33,817 nucleotides of DNA from an uncultured Paracoccaceae bacterium (GTDB lineage Bacteria > Pseudomonadota > Alphaproteobacteria > Rhodobacterales > Rhodobacteraceae). The notes under the pieces were generated by a model that was not told the DNA's origin, ran no database searches, and saw nothing but the letters and a program-made list of their open reading frames with translations. The position numbers were made by a program, and so were the translations under genes. Below are positions 9,099 through 18,625 of the stretch, piece after piece; the first letter of the stretch is position 1, and each line of letters opens with the position of its first letter. Location of the stretch: assembly GCA_937922155.1 (NCBI GenBank), contig CAKZVL010000147.1, positions 1 through 33,817 on the forward strand, in the 5' to 3' direction.

Positions 9099-10285
9099 GT
9101 GGTTTGGCCCTTTTTGCTTTCGCTGGCGATGCTGTCGTCCTCCACAGCGCCGCCTGCGAATGTCTTGCGCGGATCAAAGGCGTCGCGCACCCCTTCAAAG
9201 ATAAAGACAAGCAGCGACAACATGATCGCAAAGACGAAAAAGGCGGTAAAGCCGAGCCACGGCGCTTGCAAGTTCTGTTTGGCCTGCAACGTCAGCTCAC
9301 CCAATGAAGGGGCAGAGGACGGCAAGCCAAAGCCAAGGAAATCAAGCGAGGCAAGCCCGCCAATCGCGCCTGTCACCAGAAACGGCAGCATCGTGACCGT
9401 GGCCACCATCGCATTGGGCATGATGTGGCGGAACATGATCGTCCAATCGCTCACGCCCAGGGCGCGGGCAGCCCGCACATATTCCAGATTGCGCGCACGC
9501 AGAAATTCAGCCCGCACGAGCCCGGTCAAGGCGGGCCAGCCGAACAGCACTGTGACAAACACAAGGAGCCAGAAACTTCGCCCCAAGATCGCGGTGAGGA
9601 TAATAATAACGTACAGCGACGGCATCCCTGACCAAATCTCGATAAACCGCTGGAACAAAAGATCGGTCCAACCACCCCTGAACCCTTGGATCGCGCCTGC
9701 GATGATACCCAAAACCGACGACAACAGCGTAACGATAATGGCAAACAGAACCGACAGGCGGAACCCATAGATGATGCGCGCAGTCACGTCGCGTTTGGTA
9801 TCATCGGTGCCCAACCAATTGGTGGCAGATGGTGCCGCCGGGGCAACGCCGGGCACATCGACAATGGTGCTGAAACTGTACGGAATTGGCGGCCAAAGCA
9901 TCCACCCCTTGGCAAAATCAGGATCGTCGATTGCATCGGCCTTTGCCGCCTCAATAAATCCTTCGGGATCGTCAAAACAATCGACCAGCCCGCCGGTTTC
10001 GATCAGACAGCGGACTTCGATATCGCGATACCCCGCCTCTGTCGCGAAATCGCCGCCAAAATCCCGTTCGGAATAAAACGACATAATCGGGGAACGCAAC
10101 TCACCGCGATAGCTCACAAGGATCGGTTTTTCGTTGGCCACAAACTCCGCGAAAAGCGTGATGACGAACAGGACAAGAAATATCCACATCGACCACCACG
10201 CGCGGCGGTTGCGTTTAAAGTTCGTCCAACGCCGTTGGTTCAGCGGCGACAAGAACGGCTTTTTTCGCTTTGCCACCGTCGTCAT
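9095..10285 (-). CDS. yejE: Peptide ABC transporter permease YejE
   Basis: YejE is one of two inner-membrane permeases of the Yej peptide importer. The 396-residue protein has one N-terminal transmembrane segment (about 32-50), then a long soluble periplasmic insertion up to about 160 as is usual for YejE, then about five more membrane spans. The cytoplasmic EAA loop that docks on the ATPase is visible as [20 protein letters not shown]. The start is ATG at 10285, overlapping the yejB stop by four bases (ATGA). Its own stop overlaps yejF likewise, which points to tight translational coupling of B, E and F. Confidence 0.95.
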   Translation of the reverse strand: MTTVAKRKKPFLSPLNQRRWTNFKRNRRAWWSMWIFLVLFVITLFAEFVANEKPILVSYRGELRSPIMSFYSERDFGGDFATEAGYRDIEVRCLIETGGLVDCFDDPEGFIEAAKADAIDDPDFAKGWMLWPPIPYSFSTIVDVPGVAPAAPSATNWLGTDDTKRDVTARIIYGFRLSVLFAIIVTLLSSVLGIIAGAIQGFRGGWTDLLFQRFIEIWSGMPSLYVIIILTAILGRSFWLLVFVTVLFGWPALTGLVRAEFLRARNLEYVRAARALGVSDWTIMFRHIMPNAMVATVTMLPFLVTGAIGGLASLDFLGFGLPSSAPSLGELTLQAKQNLQAPWLGFTAFFVFAIMLSLLVFIFEGVRDAFDPRKTFAGGAVEDDSIASESKKGQTT

Positions 10286-11367
10286 CCGCGGGCCTCAAAA
10301 TCAATGCGTGGGTCGATAAAGACATAGGTCAGGTCTGTCAAAATCCCCACGACCAACCCGATCAGGGAAAAGGTGAACAGCGTGCCAAACACCACCGGAT
10401 AATCCCGTGCCACCGCCGCCTCGAACCCCAAGCGCCCTAACCCGTCGAGCGAGAACAGCGTTTCGATAATCAGCGACCCACCAAAGAACACGCCGATAAA
10501 CAGCGCCGGAAAGCCCGAGATCACGATCAGCATCGCGTTGCGGAACACATGACCATAAAGAACCTTCTTTTCCGAAAGGCCCTTGGCCCGCGCTGTCATC
10601 ACATATTGCTTTTTGATCTCATCGAGAAAACTGTTCTTGGTCAGCAACGTCAGCGTGGCAAAGGCAGAGATGGTAGAGGCAAGAACAGGCAAGGTGATAT
10701 GCCAGAAGTAATCCAGCACTTTGCCAATCATGCTAAGTTGTTCAAAATTATCCGACGTCAGCCCACGCAGCGGGAAAATGCGCCAGTACGACCCACCGGC
10801 AAACAGGACGATCAACAGGATCGCAAACAAAAACCCGGGGATGGCATAGCCGACGATAATCGCGCCCGACGTCCACGTATCAAACTTTGACCCGTCGCGC
10901 ACCGCTTTGCGAATACCCAGCGGGATCGACACCATATAGGCGATCAGCGTTGACCAAAGGCCCAGCGTGATACTGACGGGCATCTTTTCCAGCACAAGGT
11001 CGACAACACTGATGGATCGAAAGTAGCTTTCGCCAAAATCAAAGCGGATGTAGTTCCACATCATGTTCAGGAACCGCTCTAGCGGGGGTTTGTCAAAACC
11101 GAACTCGCGTTCCAACTCTTCGATAAATTCTTGGGGCAGACCACGACCGCCGATATAGCCGCTGTCGCTGCTTTCTTCTTGGCCGAACTCTGCATCACCG
11201 GCACCACCTGCGATGCTTTCAAACACATCACCGCCCCCTTCGAGGCGCGCGAGAACTTGTTCAATCGGACCACCAGGCACGAATTGCGTCAGCGCAAAGT
11301 TGAGGATCATAATCCCAAGCAATGTCGGGATCACCAGCAACAACCGTCGAAGGATATAGGCGCCCAT
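10282..11367 (-). CDS. yejB: Peptide ABC transporter permease YejB
   Basis: YejB is the second inner-membrane permease of the importer, of the DppB/OppB type. The 361-residue protein has an N-terminal span starting [15 protein letters not shown], a large extracytoplasmic loop with a Gly/Glu-rich stretch (about 45-75), and five further spans. The EAA loop is [20 protein letters not shown]. The start is ATG at 11367, 21 bases after the yejA stop. It belongs to one transcription unit with yejA, yejE and yejF, in the usual A-B-E-F order. Confidence 0.95.
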   Translation of the reverse strand: MGAYILRRLLLVIPTLLGIMILNFALTQFVPGGPIEQVLARLEGGGDVFESIAGGAGDAEFGQEESSDSGYIGGRGLPQEFIEELEREFGFDKPPLERFLNMMWNYIRFDFGESYFRSISVVDLVLEKMPVSITLGLWSTLIAYMVSIPLGIRKAVRDGSKFDTWTSGAIIVGYAIPGFLFAILLIVLFAGGSYWRIFPLRGLTSDNFEQLSMIGKVLDYFWHITLPVLASTISAFATLTLLTKNSFLDEIKKQYVMTARAKGLSEKKVLYGHVFRNAMLIVISGFPALFIGVFFGGSLIIETLFSLDGLGRLGFEAAVARDYPVVFGTLFTFSLIGLVVGILTDLTYVFIDPRIDFEARG

Positions 11368-11388
11368 GGCGTGCGTCCCTACCGGCGT

Positions 11389-13302
11389 CTACTGGAACGC
11401 ACCAGCGGCGCGCAGGGCGTCAGCCTTGTCCTGATTGATCCACCAGAAATCCATCTCACCAGTGGAAAATTCTGGCAGGTTTTCGGGGTATTCGTACATG
11501 TCGTAGTACGCAACCCAGCTTTCGCGCAGGGTCCAAACAGGCACGACAAAGTAGTCATAGCGCAAAATCCGATCAACAGCGGAAATCGCGGCGGCCATTT
11601 CGTCATAGGTTTCTGCGGCGGCGACAGCCTCTGCCAGAACATCAACCGCAGGGTTACAGTACCCCGCACGGTTAAAGACGTCTTCGCGATCTTCACAGCC
11701 AAACTTTTGCGACAAACCGCGCCCTTCCAGCAGGCCAACGGTGTAGCCGCTGAAATACATGTCAAAGTCTTTCGCCTGCTCACGCGCCTGATATTGGGCG
11801 GGGTCCACACGGTTGTAGGTGATATCCACACCCAGACGTTTCACATTTTCCACGTAAGGCTGCAAAATCCGGTCAAAGGCTTGGCGCGTTTCCAAAAACT
11901 CAATCGACAGCAGTTCGCCATCCGCATTACGCAACATGCCTTGATCATCGGGGGTATAGCCCGCCTCTTCCATCAGAGCCAAAGCGCGGCGCAGGTTGCC
12001 GCGATCCAACGGCTGGCTGCCGCTTTCGTGGGGCATCAACGGCGGCTCTGTAAAGATTTCCTCTGGCAACATGTCGCGCACAGTTTCCAAAAGCTCCAGC
12101 TCGCGCCCCTCAGGTAGGCCCGTGGCGGCAAGGCGTTCGTTGTCCCAAAAGCTGACGCGTTGCTGAAACAGCCCGTACTGCAAATTCTCGTTGGTCCATG
12201 TGAAATTATACATCAGGCCCAGCGCCTGACGCACGCGGCGGTCCAACTGTTTGTCGTCGAGCATGTTAAAGACAAACCCTGTTGCACCCGGCAATGTGCC
12301 GCGGGGCAAGGTATCACGAACCACAAATTCCTTGTCCAAGGCAGGAAAATCATACCCCGTCGCCCAGTTCAGCGAAGAGTTTTCGGCACGGAACGTAAAT
12401 TCGCCGGCCTTAAACGCCTCGAACGCGGCAGAGCGATCAGCAAAGTATTCAATACGGATGCTGTCATAATTGCCCCGCCCAACATTGATCGGCAGGTCAT
12501 TGCCCCAATAGTTCGGATTGCGCACATAGGTGATCTGGCGGCCCGGATCGACGGGGCCAAACATATATTCGCCCGTGCCCGGTGCATTTTCCATGCGCGA
12601 TTCGTCCAAACGTGCGCCTGTTTCCTCAAACCATTTCTTTTGCATCACAATAGCGCCCGCCATCTGGTCGATGCGACCGCGTACTGGGGAGTCTGGGTTG
12701 AAGGTGAATTTGACGGTGTAGTCGTCAATCGCCTCATATTCCGGGATCAGATCAACGATGCCCGCGCGGTAGGACGGCGTGCCTTGTTCGCGGAACAATT
12801 CATGCGTGTGGATAACGTCTGCAGATGTCATGGGCGTGCCGTCCGAAAACGTCACATCCTTGCGCAGATTGAAGATTAGCCACGATTTGTCCTCGGGAAA
12901 TTCAATCGTTTCGCACAACAGACAGTACAGTGATCCAATCTCATCCGCCGTCGACGTCATCAGGGATTCATACATTACGTTGGACAGCACGGCAGGCGTG
13001 CCCGTCAGCGTGGCGTAGGGGTTCAAACTGTCAAACGTGCCGGACCAAGACATGCTGAATTCGCCCCCTTGCGGGGCGTCTGGGTTGACGTAATCAAGAT
13101 GGGCAAAATCGGCTGGGTACTTTAGCTCATCATATTCGTTAAATCCGTGGGTGACGGTGACACCCTTATGGCTGTCGGCGAACGCCGCGCCTGCCAAAAA
13201 ACCGCCAGCGACCAACAAAGCAGACCCCAATATCCATTGTCTGACCCGTTTCTCGATTTCGGATTGTTCAATGGCGATTGCGCGAGCTTTGCGTTTTTGC
13301 AT
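11389..13302 (-). CDS. yejA: Periplasmic peptide-binding protein YejA
   Basis: YejA is the periplasmic solute-binding subunit (family 5, DppA/OppA type) that delivers peptides to YejBEF. The 637-residue precursor has an unusually long charged N-region (about 24 residues) before the hydrophobic segment, and a likely signal peptidase site after AFA (40-42). Family marks include HGFNEYDELKYPADFAHLDYV written in short as HGFNEYDE, the LRKDVTFSDGTPMTSADV block, and YVRNPNYWG. Two cysteine pairs (CLLC near 126-129 and the pair in FGCEDRED/GYCNP) may form disulfides. The start is ATG at 13302 with GGAG six bases upstream. It is the first gene of yejABEF. In enterics this system takes up microcin C; in rhizobia and Agrobacterium, Yej systems are linked to peptide or muropeptide uptake. 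Confidence 0.95.
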   Translation of the reverse strand: MQKRKARAIAIEQSEIEKRVRQWILGSALLVAGGFLAGAAFADSHKGVTVTHGFNEYDELKYPADFAHLDYVNPDAPQGGEFSMSWSGTFDSLNPYATLTGTPAVLSNVMYESLMTSTADEIGSLYCLLCETIEFPEDKSWLIFNLRKDVTFSDGTPMTSADVIHTHELFREQGTPSYRAGIVDLIPEYEAIDDYTVKFTFNPDSPVRGRIDQMAGAIVMQKKWFEETGARLDESRMENAPGTGEYMFGPVDPGRQITYVRNPNYWGNDLPINVGRGNYDSIRIEYFADRSAAFEAFKAGEFTFRAENSSLNWATGYDFPALDKEFVVRDTLPRGTLPGATGFVFNMLDDKQLDRRVRQALGLMYNFTWTNENLQYGLFQQRVSFWDNERLAATGLPEGRELELLETVRDMLPEEIFTEPPLMPHESGSQPLDRGNLRRALALMEEAGYTPDDQGMLRNADGELLSIEFLETRQAFDRILQPYVENVKRLGVDITYNRVDPAQYQAREQAKDFDMYFSGYTVGLLEGRGLSQKFGCEDREDVFNRAGYCNPAVDVLAEAVAAAETYDEMAAAISAVDRILRYDYFVVPVWTLRESWVAYYDMYEYPENLPEFSTGEMDFWWINQDKADALRAAGAFQ

Positions 13303-13424
13303 CTTTTTCTCCGGTCAACGACGGTGGTGATCCATAAAGTGTAGCTAACGACGCGATTGGCAAACATTCAAGTTGAGATTGCGTGATTTGACCGTGATGA
13401 CAGCGCCAAAATGGGATTTAAAAC

Positions 13425-13451
13425 GAAAAAGGCCGCCCCAGCGGAGCGGCC
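13425..13451 (-). terminator. Rho-independent terminator after the cytochrome c gene
   Basis: Read on the minus strand, GGCCGC and GCGGCC form a 6-bp GC-rich stem (13431-13436 with 13446-13451) followed immediately by TTTTT (13426-13430). It lies about 25 bases downstream of the cytochrome c stop codon and before yejA, so it separates the two transcription units. Confidence 0.85.
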
Positions 13452-13474
13452 CGTTCAAATCTTGGCGTGATCAA

Positions 13475-13990
13475 TCAATCATCAAGCGAGTCAAGATAGG
13501 CAATCAGGTTCGCGCGATCTTCGATCTTGCGCATCCCATTATAGCCCATGGCCGTGCCCGGCGCCCAACCTTTGGGGTTCTCAAGAAATCCGTTGAGGTT
13601 TTCAGGGGTCCATGTTTCCGCCACAGCGACAAGCGCGCCAGAATAGGCGTAGCCGGGTTCAGCACCCACAGCACGGTTTACAACACCATAAAGCGAGGGA
13701 CCAACGCCGTTCACGCCGGGTTCCAACGCGTGGCAAGCCGCACAGCTGCGCCAAAGACCTTCGCCTTCCTCAGCAGAGGCAGACGCCATGATCGGGGCAA
13801 AATCCACAACTTCGACGACTTCCTCCACGTCGTCGCTTTCGACTTCGATCACATAGGCTTGGTCGTGGTGGTCGCCATGCCCGCCGCCGCCGTGATAAAT
13901 CAGTTCAGCGACCCAGCCGCCAAGAAGAAAAACAAGCAAAGTACCGCAAAGTGCGCCACCCGCTTTGGTAAGTGTCATTGTGTCGAACAT
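13475..13990 (-). CDS. Membrane-anchored class I cytochrome c
   Basis: The 171-residue protein has an uncleaved N-terminal membrane anchor (about 10-32), a linker rich in Gly, His and Asp (33-44), a strongly acidic stretch (about 49-63), and a C-terminal cytochrome c domain with heme site CAACH at 83-87. Met148 in TAMGYNG is the expected axial ligand. The design resembles Rhodobacter cytochrome c-y and CycM/c552, which carry electrons from the bc1 complex to terminal oxidases while tethered to the membrane. The start is ATG at 13990, with GGA seven bases upstream; an in-frame ATG at 14002 and a longer open frame exist. It is divergent from pheA and has its own terminator. Confidence 0.92.
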   Translation of the reverse strand: MFDTMTLTKAGGALCGTLLVFLLGGWVAELIYHGGGGHGDHHDQAYVIEVESDDVEEVVEVVDFAPIMASASAEEGEGLWRSCAACHALEPGVNGVGPSLYGVVNRAVGAEPGYAYSGALVAVAETWTPENLNGFLENPKGWAPGTAMGYNGMRKIEDRANLIAYLDSLDD

Positions 13991-14121
13991 GTCGCGTTCC
14001 ATTCCGATCCGAATTTTGCGGTTATCTACCCGGTTCCAAAGCCGAGTTGCAAGGTATACTGGCGCGACCAAATGCCCGAAAAAGGCAAACAATTCGAAAA
14101 CCCCGCAATGGGAGCAAAAAA

Positions 14122-14970
14122 ATGTCAGCAAAAATCGCATTCCAAGGAGAGCTTGGCGCATATGGTCATGAGGCCTGCATCGCCGCACGACCGGATTTTG
14201 ACCCCCTTCCCTGTTCCACATTCAACGGCGCGATCGAGGCCGTTCGAAAGGGCGACGCTGATCTCGGTATGATCGCGGTGGAAAATTCCACCTATGGTCG
14301 GGTGGCCGATGTGCATTCATTGTTACCAGAAAGCGGGCTTCATATCGTGGACGAACAATTCGTGCGGGTACATATCAACCTGCTGGGTCCAAAGGGCGCG
14401 CAGCTTGACCAGATCACCGACGCCCACGGGCACACCGTGATCCTGCCACAATGCGCGTCGTTCTTGCGCAGTCACAACATCACGCCCGTGGCGAGCACGG
14501 ATAACGCCCGCGCGGCCCGTGAGGTGGCGGCGGGCAATGACCCAACGCAAGGCGCATTGGCATCTGAACTGGCGGCAGAGATTTATGGCTTGGATGTCTT
14601 GGCAAAGCATATCGAAGATCAGGCCAATAACACCACCCGCTTCCTCGTGATGGCGCGCGACCCTGACTACACCCAACGCGGGCAGCATGTGATGATGACC
14701 AGCTTTGTGTTCCGGGTGCGCAATATCCCAGCCGCACTTTATAAGGCGATGGGCGGCTTTGCGACCAACAGCGTCAACATGACAAAGCTGGAAAGCTATA
14801 TGGTTGGCGGTCGTTTCACAGCCACACAGTTTTATGCGGAAATCGAAGGGCACCCTGACGACAGCAACGTGAAGTTGGCGCTAGAGGAGCTGGATTATTT
14901 CACCGACCACCTCAAGCTGATGGGCGTTTACCCCTCAGCCGCGCGTCGCCACGAAAAGCCGACCGATTGA
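14122..14970 (+). CDS. pheA: Prephenate dehydratase, monofunctional, with ACT domain
   Basis: The enzyme converts prephenate to phenylpyruvate for phenylalanine synthesis in the cytoplasm. The 282-residue protein has the dehydratase domain first, beginning AFQGELGAYGHEA, with the essential NNTTRFLVM motif near 180, and a C-terminal ACT domain (about 200-272) for feedback by phenylalanine. There is no chorismate mutase domain, unlike E. coli PheA. In the ACT domain the usual ESRP effector motif reads ESYM. The start is ATG at 14122, with GGGAG seven bases upstream; the open frame to 13972 overlaps the divergent cytochrome gene and is not used. Confidence 0.96.
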   Translation: MSAKIAFQGELGAYGHEACIAARPDFDPLPCSTFNGAIEAVRKGDADLGMIAVENSTYGRVADVHSLLPESGLHIVDEQFVRVHINLLGPKGAQLDQITDAHGHTVILPQCASFLRSHNITPVASTDNARAAREVAAGNDPTQGALASELAAEIYGLDVLAKHIEDQANNTTRFLVMARDPDYTQRGQHVMMTSFVFRVRNIPAALYKAMGGFATNSVNMTKLESYMVGGRFTATQFYAEIEGHPDDSNVKLALEELDYFTDHLKLMGVYPSAARRHEKPTD

Positions 14971-14995
14971 AACAAGCCTTGCCGACAAAGACCGC

Positions 14996-15460
14996 CTAAG
15001 TTTGCAGTCGATGACGTTCGGCCACATCATCCGCAAACGATCCCACCCGACGCTTTAGCCGCTGCACCAGCGTTCCGCGGGCCAGCTTGAGTGATTGCAA
15101 CACCAACCGAGAGGGAATCGTCTTGGCCGAAAGGTTGATCGACAGGGCAAGGCGGGTTTGACGCGGCGACAGCGGGACAAGTTCAACCGTCGTTTCGCCA
15201 TGAATCCCAGATGATTTGCTATCAACTTGCAAAAAGTTGGGCGCATCCATCTGCACAAGAGTCGCGTGCAATCGCCGCTCCTTACCGCGATAGGTGAACG
15301 CAATGTCCCATGCTGCTCCCGGCGTCACCTCACCGGTGTTCAGGCGCTTTACGGTTGCGCCGCGCCGCAGGGCCTGACGTTCAAACTGCTCAAATTCAGT
15401 GACCCTTGCAAAAACAACGTCGATGGGGGCTTCGATATCTTCGCGTGCATTAAATCTCAT
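14996..15460 (-). CDS. SRPBCC (START-like) family protein, function unknown
   Basis: The 154-residue protein opens with MRFNAREDIEAPIDVVFARV, the usual first strand of SRPBCC/polyketide-cyclase-like folds, which form a deep pocket for lipids or other hydrophobic ligands. No signal peptide or catalytic motif is seen. The C-terminal third is basic and helical (LKLARGTLVQRLKRRV), which could form the long helix closing the cavity. ATG at 15460 is the start, with AGG about six bases upstream. It lies 45 bases after nudC on the same strand and converges on pheA with 25 bases between. The ligand cannot be read from sequence. Confidence 0.8.
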   Translation of the reverse strand: MRFNAREDIEAPIDVVFARVTEFEQFERQALRRGATVKRLNTGEVTPGAAWDIAFTYRGKERRLHATLVQMDAPNFLQVDSKSSGIHGETTVELVPLSPRQTRLALSINLSAKTIPSRLVLQSLKLARGTLVQRLKRRVGSFADDVAERHRLQT

Positions 15461-15505
15461 AAGGGCCTGCTTTTGTTATTAGGGTGCTCTGTCAGGATAG
15501 GTAAC

Positions 15506-16456
15506 TTAGTCAAGTCGATCCGCAAGCCAGTTTTCTAGTAAAAAGCGGGCAATCGCACCCTTTCGGGCAGGCAATATCGTCGGGTGTTGCCCTGTGAATA
15601 CATCTGCCAACTCCTCCCGGGTGAGCCATAGCGCGTCGTCAAGTTCGTTTGGGTCCAACGTGATTTCTGTATTCAGCGCGACACCAGCACAGCCAAACAT
15701 CAAGGATGCCGGAAAGGGCCAGGGTTGGCTGGCCAGATAATCCACTTGCCCAACTCTTATGCCCGCTTCCTCAAACACTTCGCGGCGCACGGCGGCTTCA
15801 ATGGTTTCGCCAGGTTCCACAAAACCGGCCAGTAAGGAATACATTCCTTCGGGCCACGGTGGGGACCGGCCAAGCAGGACGGAATTGCCATGCGTGATCA
15901 GCATGATGACCACAGGATCAGTGCGCGGAAAGTTGTGTTTGCCACAGGCTGCGCAATCGCGTTGCCATCCGCCCTGCCCCATCTGGCTTTCTGCGCCGCA
16001 AGCGGGACAATGGCGATGCGACATATGCCAGATCAAAACGCCCCGCGCGGTTGCCGCCAATTCCGCGTCGCGCGGGCTCAGCTGCGTCATGATAGACCGC
16101 AGCTCGGTAAAGACCTGTCCGTCCGGCAAATCGTGATGCTGCTGCAAGGACGGATCTAGAAAGGTGTCCAGCTCTGCGCTTTGGTCCTCTTGCGGCACCC
16201 AGACCGACATATCAGTGGCAAAGATCGGATCACCAGAATCGCGTAACCCCAAAAACACGCGCGGCATGTCCGCCGACAGGATCGCATGATCCAAAGGCAA
16301 CCAAACCAACGCGTCATCGCAGACCAACGGCTTGCCCCGCCAAATCACCATGGTGCGGGCGTTTTTGGATTTCGACAACGTCTGCGCATCGCTACGCAGC
16401 TCTGCTGCGCGGTTCAGGCCAGAGCCACCAAAAGTTACAGTTTCCGCGATTTTCAT
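15506..16456 (-). CDS. nudC: NAD(+) diphosphatase NudC (Nudix)
   Basis: NudC hydrolyses NAD(H) to NMN(H) and AMP, and in E. coli removes NAD caps from RNA 5' ends. The 316-residue protein shows a zinc ribbon with cysteines at 150, 153, 168 and 171, the full Nudix box GFVEPGE...REVFEEAGI at 211-233, and the NudC-specific SQPWPFPAS at 243-251. The N-terminal part is the usual non-catalytic dimerisation domain. The start is ATG at 16456; the open frame reaches a TTG at 16522 but family proteins begin near the ATG. The ribosome site is weak (AGAAAG). It is divergent from the CpdB-type gene, with about 115 bases between. Confidence 0.95.
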   Translation of the reverse strand: MKIAETVTFGGSGLNRAAELRSDAQTLSKSKNARTMVIWRGKPLVCDDALVWLPLDHAILSADMPRVFLGLRDSGDPIFATDMSVWVPQEDQSAELDTFLDPSLQQHHDLPDGQVFTELRSIMTQLSPRDAELAATARGVLIWHMSHRHCPACGAESQMGQGGWQRDCAACGKHNFPRTDPVVIMLITHGNSVLLGRSPPWPEGMYSLLAGFVEPGETIEAAVRREVFEEAGIRVGQVDYLASQPWPFPASLMFGCAGVALNTEITLDPNELDDALWLTREELADVFTGQHPTILPARKGAIARFLLENWLADRLD

Positions 16457-16571
16457 TGAACTTTCTTTCTGCAATTTGACGGGTCTAACCGGGTCCGGGG
16501 CCGGTTTTGCGAGTCTTGTCAATTCATGGTTGCAATCGTAAGCTGCCCTGCACGCTCAAGGGTCGGATGAT

Positions 16572-18386
16572 TTGAACAACAACTGTACTGCCCAATTGCG
16601 ACTAATTGAAACCACCGATCTGCATATGCAGCTGACCGGGTACGATTACGTTTTGGACAATCATGAGACAAGTGGCGGGCTGGAACAGCTTTCTGGGAAA
16701 ATCGCGGCATTGCGCAATGATGGGATCGCCACGATTCTTTGTGACAACGGTGATTTCTTGGAAGGATCGCCCTTGGCCGATCATGCCATTGATCTGGCCG
16801 ATATGAACAACCACCCCATGATCTGCGCGATGAACCAACTAAAATACGACGTTGTGGCGCTGGGAAACCATGAATTTGACTTCGGCACGACCAAGCTGCG
16901 CGCTGTAATGGCCGCGCTTAATGCGCCTGTGGTCTGTTCGAATGTGCGGGTGACGCTGACTGAGTATTTCACCAATCCATGGACGATCGTCGAACGGGAT
17001 TTGCCGTGCAGCGATGGGAAAACACGCAAGATCAAGATCGGCATCATCGGTTTTGTGACCCCGCAACAAGTGAAATGGGGCACCCAATATTTCGAAGAAA
17101 CGCTAATCACCGATGACATCTTTGCTGCCGCGATGACACATCTTCCCGCTATGCGACGGGCGGGCGCGGACATCGCCATCGGTCTTGCGCATACAGGCAT
17201 TGGTCCAGCAGAACATCAGTATGGTATGGAAAACGCCGCACAACCGCTCGCCTCCCTTCGTGGTATTGATGTTTTGATGCTGGGCCACACGCATAATCAT
17301 TTTCCCTCTGACACCTTTGAGGGAAACCCAAACATCGACTGCACGGCAGGCACAATCCACGATACACCTGTCGTCATGGCCGGGCATTTGGGCGATACAC
17401 TCGGCCTGATCGACCTCAATCTCACAATTGAGGACGGTTATTGGACTATTCAGGATCACAGCGTGCATGTGATCGCGGCCGTAGGTGATGATGCGCCTGA
17501 TCCTGAATTTTGCACGCAGCTAGAACCTGTTTTGGCCCCGCTGCACGCCAAGACGCTTGACGTTTTGGCCGCACCAGTTGGCAACGTCCCACAAGACATC
17601 AACACCTTTTTCAGCAGCATTGGCTATGATCCTTTGCTGCGCGTTGTGTCACATGCACAGCGCAAGATTGTCCAAGACAGCATCGCCAACAGCGAACTGG
17701 CCCATATTCCAGTGCTTGGGGCCTCTGCAACGTTTCGGGCGGGTGGCCAAATGGGTGCAAAGAACTTTTTGACGATCCCAAACGGGGCTATCACAACCAA
17801 ACATGTGGCTGCGAAAATTCCGTTTAACAACACTATCTGCGGTGTACTGCGGCGCGGCTGGCAAATCCGTCATTGGCTGGAGGGGATGTCGCATCGCTTT
17901 CACCACGTGAAACGCGGACAAGCGGATCAACCGCTGTTGAACCCACAATTCCCTAGCTACAATTTTGATACGATCCTTGGGTTGGAATATGCTTTCGACA
18001 TCACCGCCGATTTGAGAAACACGGAATCGTTCGATCTCAACAGTCGCGTGCCGGTTCTGCGGCACCATGGCGCCGAAGTTTTGGACGATGATTTATTTAT
18101 TGTTGCCACCAGCCGATATCGCGCCATCGGCGGCGGCCTGTTTGGCCATGTGTCAGACAGTGATATCGTCTTTCAATCAAGCCACGGATTGCGGTCCCTT
18201 ATCACGGCCAACCTGCTGGACGAATTTGACTGGACCAATCGCCCTAATTGGACGTTTACGCCTCACGCTGACACCTCTGTCGTGCTCAAGTCCAGCCCAC
18301 TTGCCAGCGCCTCCGACATACCAGTGAATTGTGAACCGCTTGGCTTGGATGAAAAAGGGTTTCGGGAATTTCGCGTCTCGCTTTGA
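16572..18386 (+). CDS. CpdB-type metallophosphoesterase/5'-nucleotidase, no signal peptide
   Basis: The 604-residue protein matches the bifunctional 2',3'-cyclic-nucleotide 2'-phosphodiesterase/3'-nucleotidase (CpdB) and 5'-nucleotidase family. Its N-terminal metallophosphatase domain carries all metal motifs: DLH at 16-18, DNGD at 58-61, GNHE at 98-101 and GHTHNH at 238-243. The C-terminal nucleotidase domain follows from about 345. Unlike E. coli CpdB (647 residues, periplasmic), there is no signal peptide: the chain starts two strands before the first motif. The start is a TTG at 16572, forced by a stop at 16539 and supported by AAGGG nine bases upstream. A cytoplasmic role on nucleotides is likely; the precise substrate is not certain. 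Confidence 0.9.
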   Translation: MNNNCTAQLRLIETTDLHMQLTGYDYVLDNHETSGGLEQLSGKIAALRNDGIATILCDNGDFLEGSPLADHAIDLADMNNHPMICAMNQLKYDVVALGNHEFDFGTTKLRAVMAALNAPVVCSNVRVTLTEYFTNPWTIVERDLPCSDGKTRKIKIGIIGFVTPQQVKWGTQYFEETLITDDIFAAAMTHLPAMRRAGADIAIGLAHTGIGPAEHQYGMENAAQPLASLRGIDVLMLGHTHNHFPSDTFEGNPNIDCTAGTIHDTPVVMAGHLGDTLGLIDLNLTIEDGYWTIQDHSVHVIAAVGDDAPDPEFCTQLEPVLAPLHAKTLDVLAAPVGNVPQDINTFFSSIGYDPLLRVVSHAQRKIVQDSIANSELAHIPVLGASATFRAGGQMGAKNFLTIPNGAITTKHVAAKIPFNNTICGVLRRGWQIRHWLEGMSHRFHHVKRGQADQPLLNPQFPSYNFDTILGLEYAFDITADLRNTESFDLNSRVPVLRHHGAEVLDDDLFIVATSRYRAIGGGLFGHVSDSDIVFQSSHGLRSLITANLLDEFDWTNRPNWTFTPHADTSVVLKSSPLASASDIPVNCEPLGLDEKGFREFRVSL

Positions 18387-18390
18387 GAAC

Positions 18391-18419
18391 TTGCACAGTC
18401 AAGGTCGCGCGATTATATG
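18391..18419 (+). promoter_or_regulatory. Probable promoter of the 4.5S RNA gene
   Basis: TTGCAC at 18391-18396 and TATATG at 18414-18419 are separated by 17 bases, and the predicted RNA start lies about 6 bases after the -10. Spacing is ideal though both hexamers are only partial matches. It begins 5 bases after the stop of the upstream gene. Confidence 0.5.
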
Positions 18420-18424
18420 AAGGT

Positions 18425-18521
18425 TGAGGGGTTGGCGCGGGCAAGTGCCTCGCCAACCTGGTCAGGTCCGGAAGGAAGCAGCCACAACGAGCCCCACTTG
18501 GGTCGATGTCCAACCTCTCAC
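18425..18521 (+). ncRNA. ffs: 4.5S RNA of the signal recognition particle (small bacterial type)
   Basis: The gene encodes the RNA that binds Ffh and directs nascent membrane proteins to the FtsY receptor. The highly conserved apical domain is seen as GGTCAGGTCCGGAAGGAAGC, followed by AGCC (about 18460-18483), containing the GGAA tetraloop and the Ffh-binding internal loops. The two ends, GAGGGGTTGG near 18426 and CCAACCTCTC near 18510, pair to close the hairpin, as expected for a roughly 97-nt RNA. The ends are estimated from this pairing. It lies between the CpdB-type gene and rsgA. I see no clear T-run terminator after it. Confidence 0.95.
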
Positions 18522-18625
18522 CCACGCAACCTTACGACCGGAGGATAGATTTGATGACGACACAAACCCTCCCGGTCCGGGCGCGTTAGTATTCCCCGTT
18601 TCGCCAATGATCCGATCTACGCCCG

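Noticed and set aside
8325-9770. 481-codon plus-strand open frame
   Set aside because: It lies antisense to yejF and yejE, whose proteins carry full motifs; composition and sequence match no family.
11131-12117. 328-codon plus-strand open frame
   Set aside because: Antisense to yejB and yejA; no ribosome site or recognisable domain.
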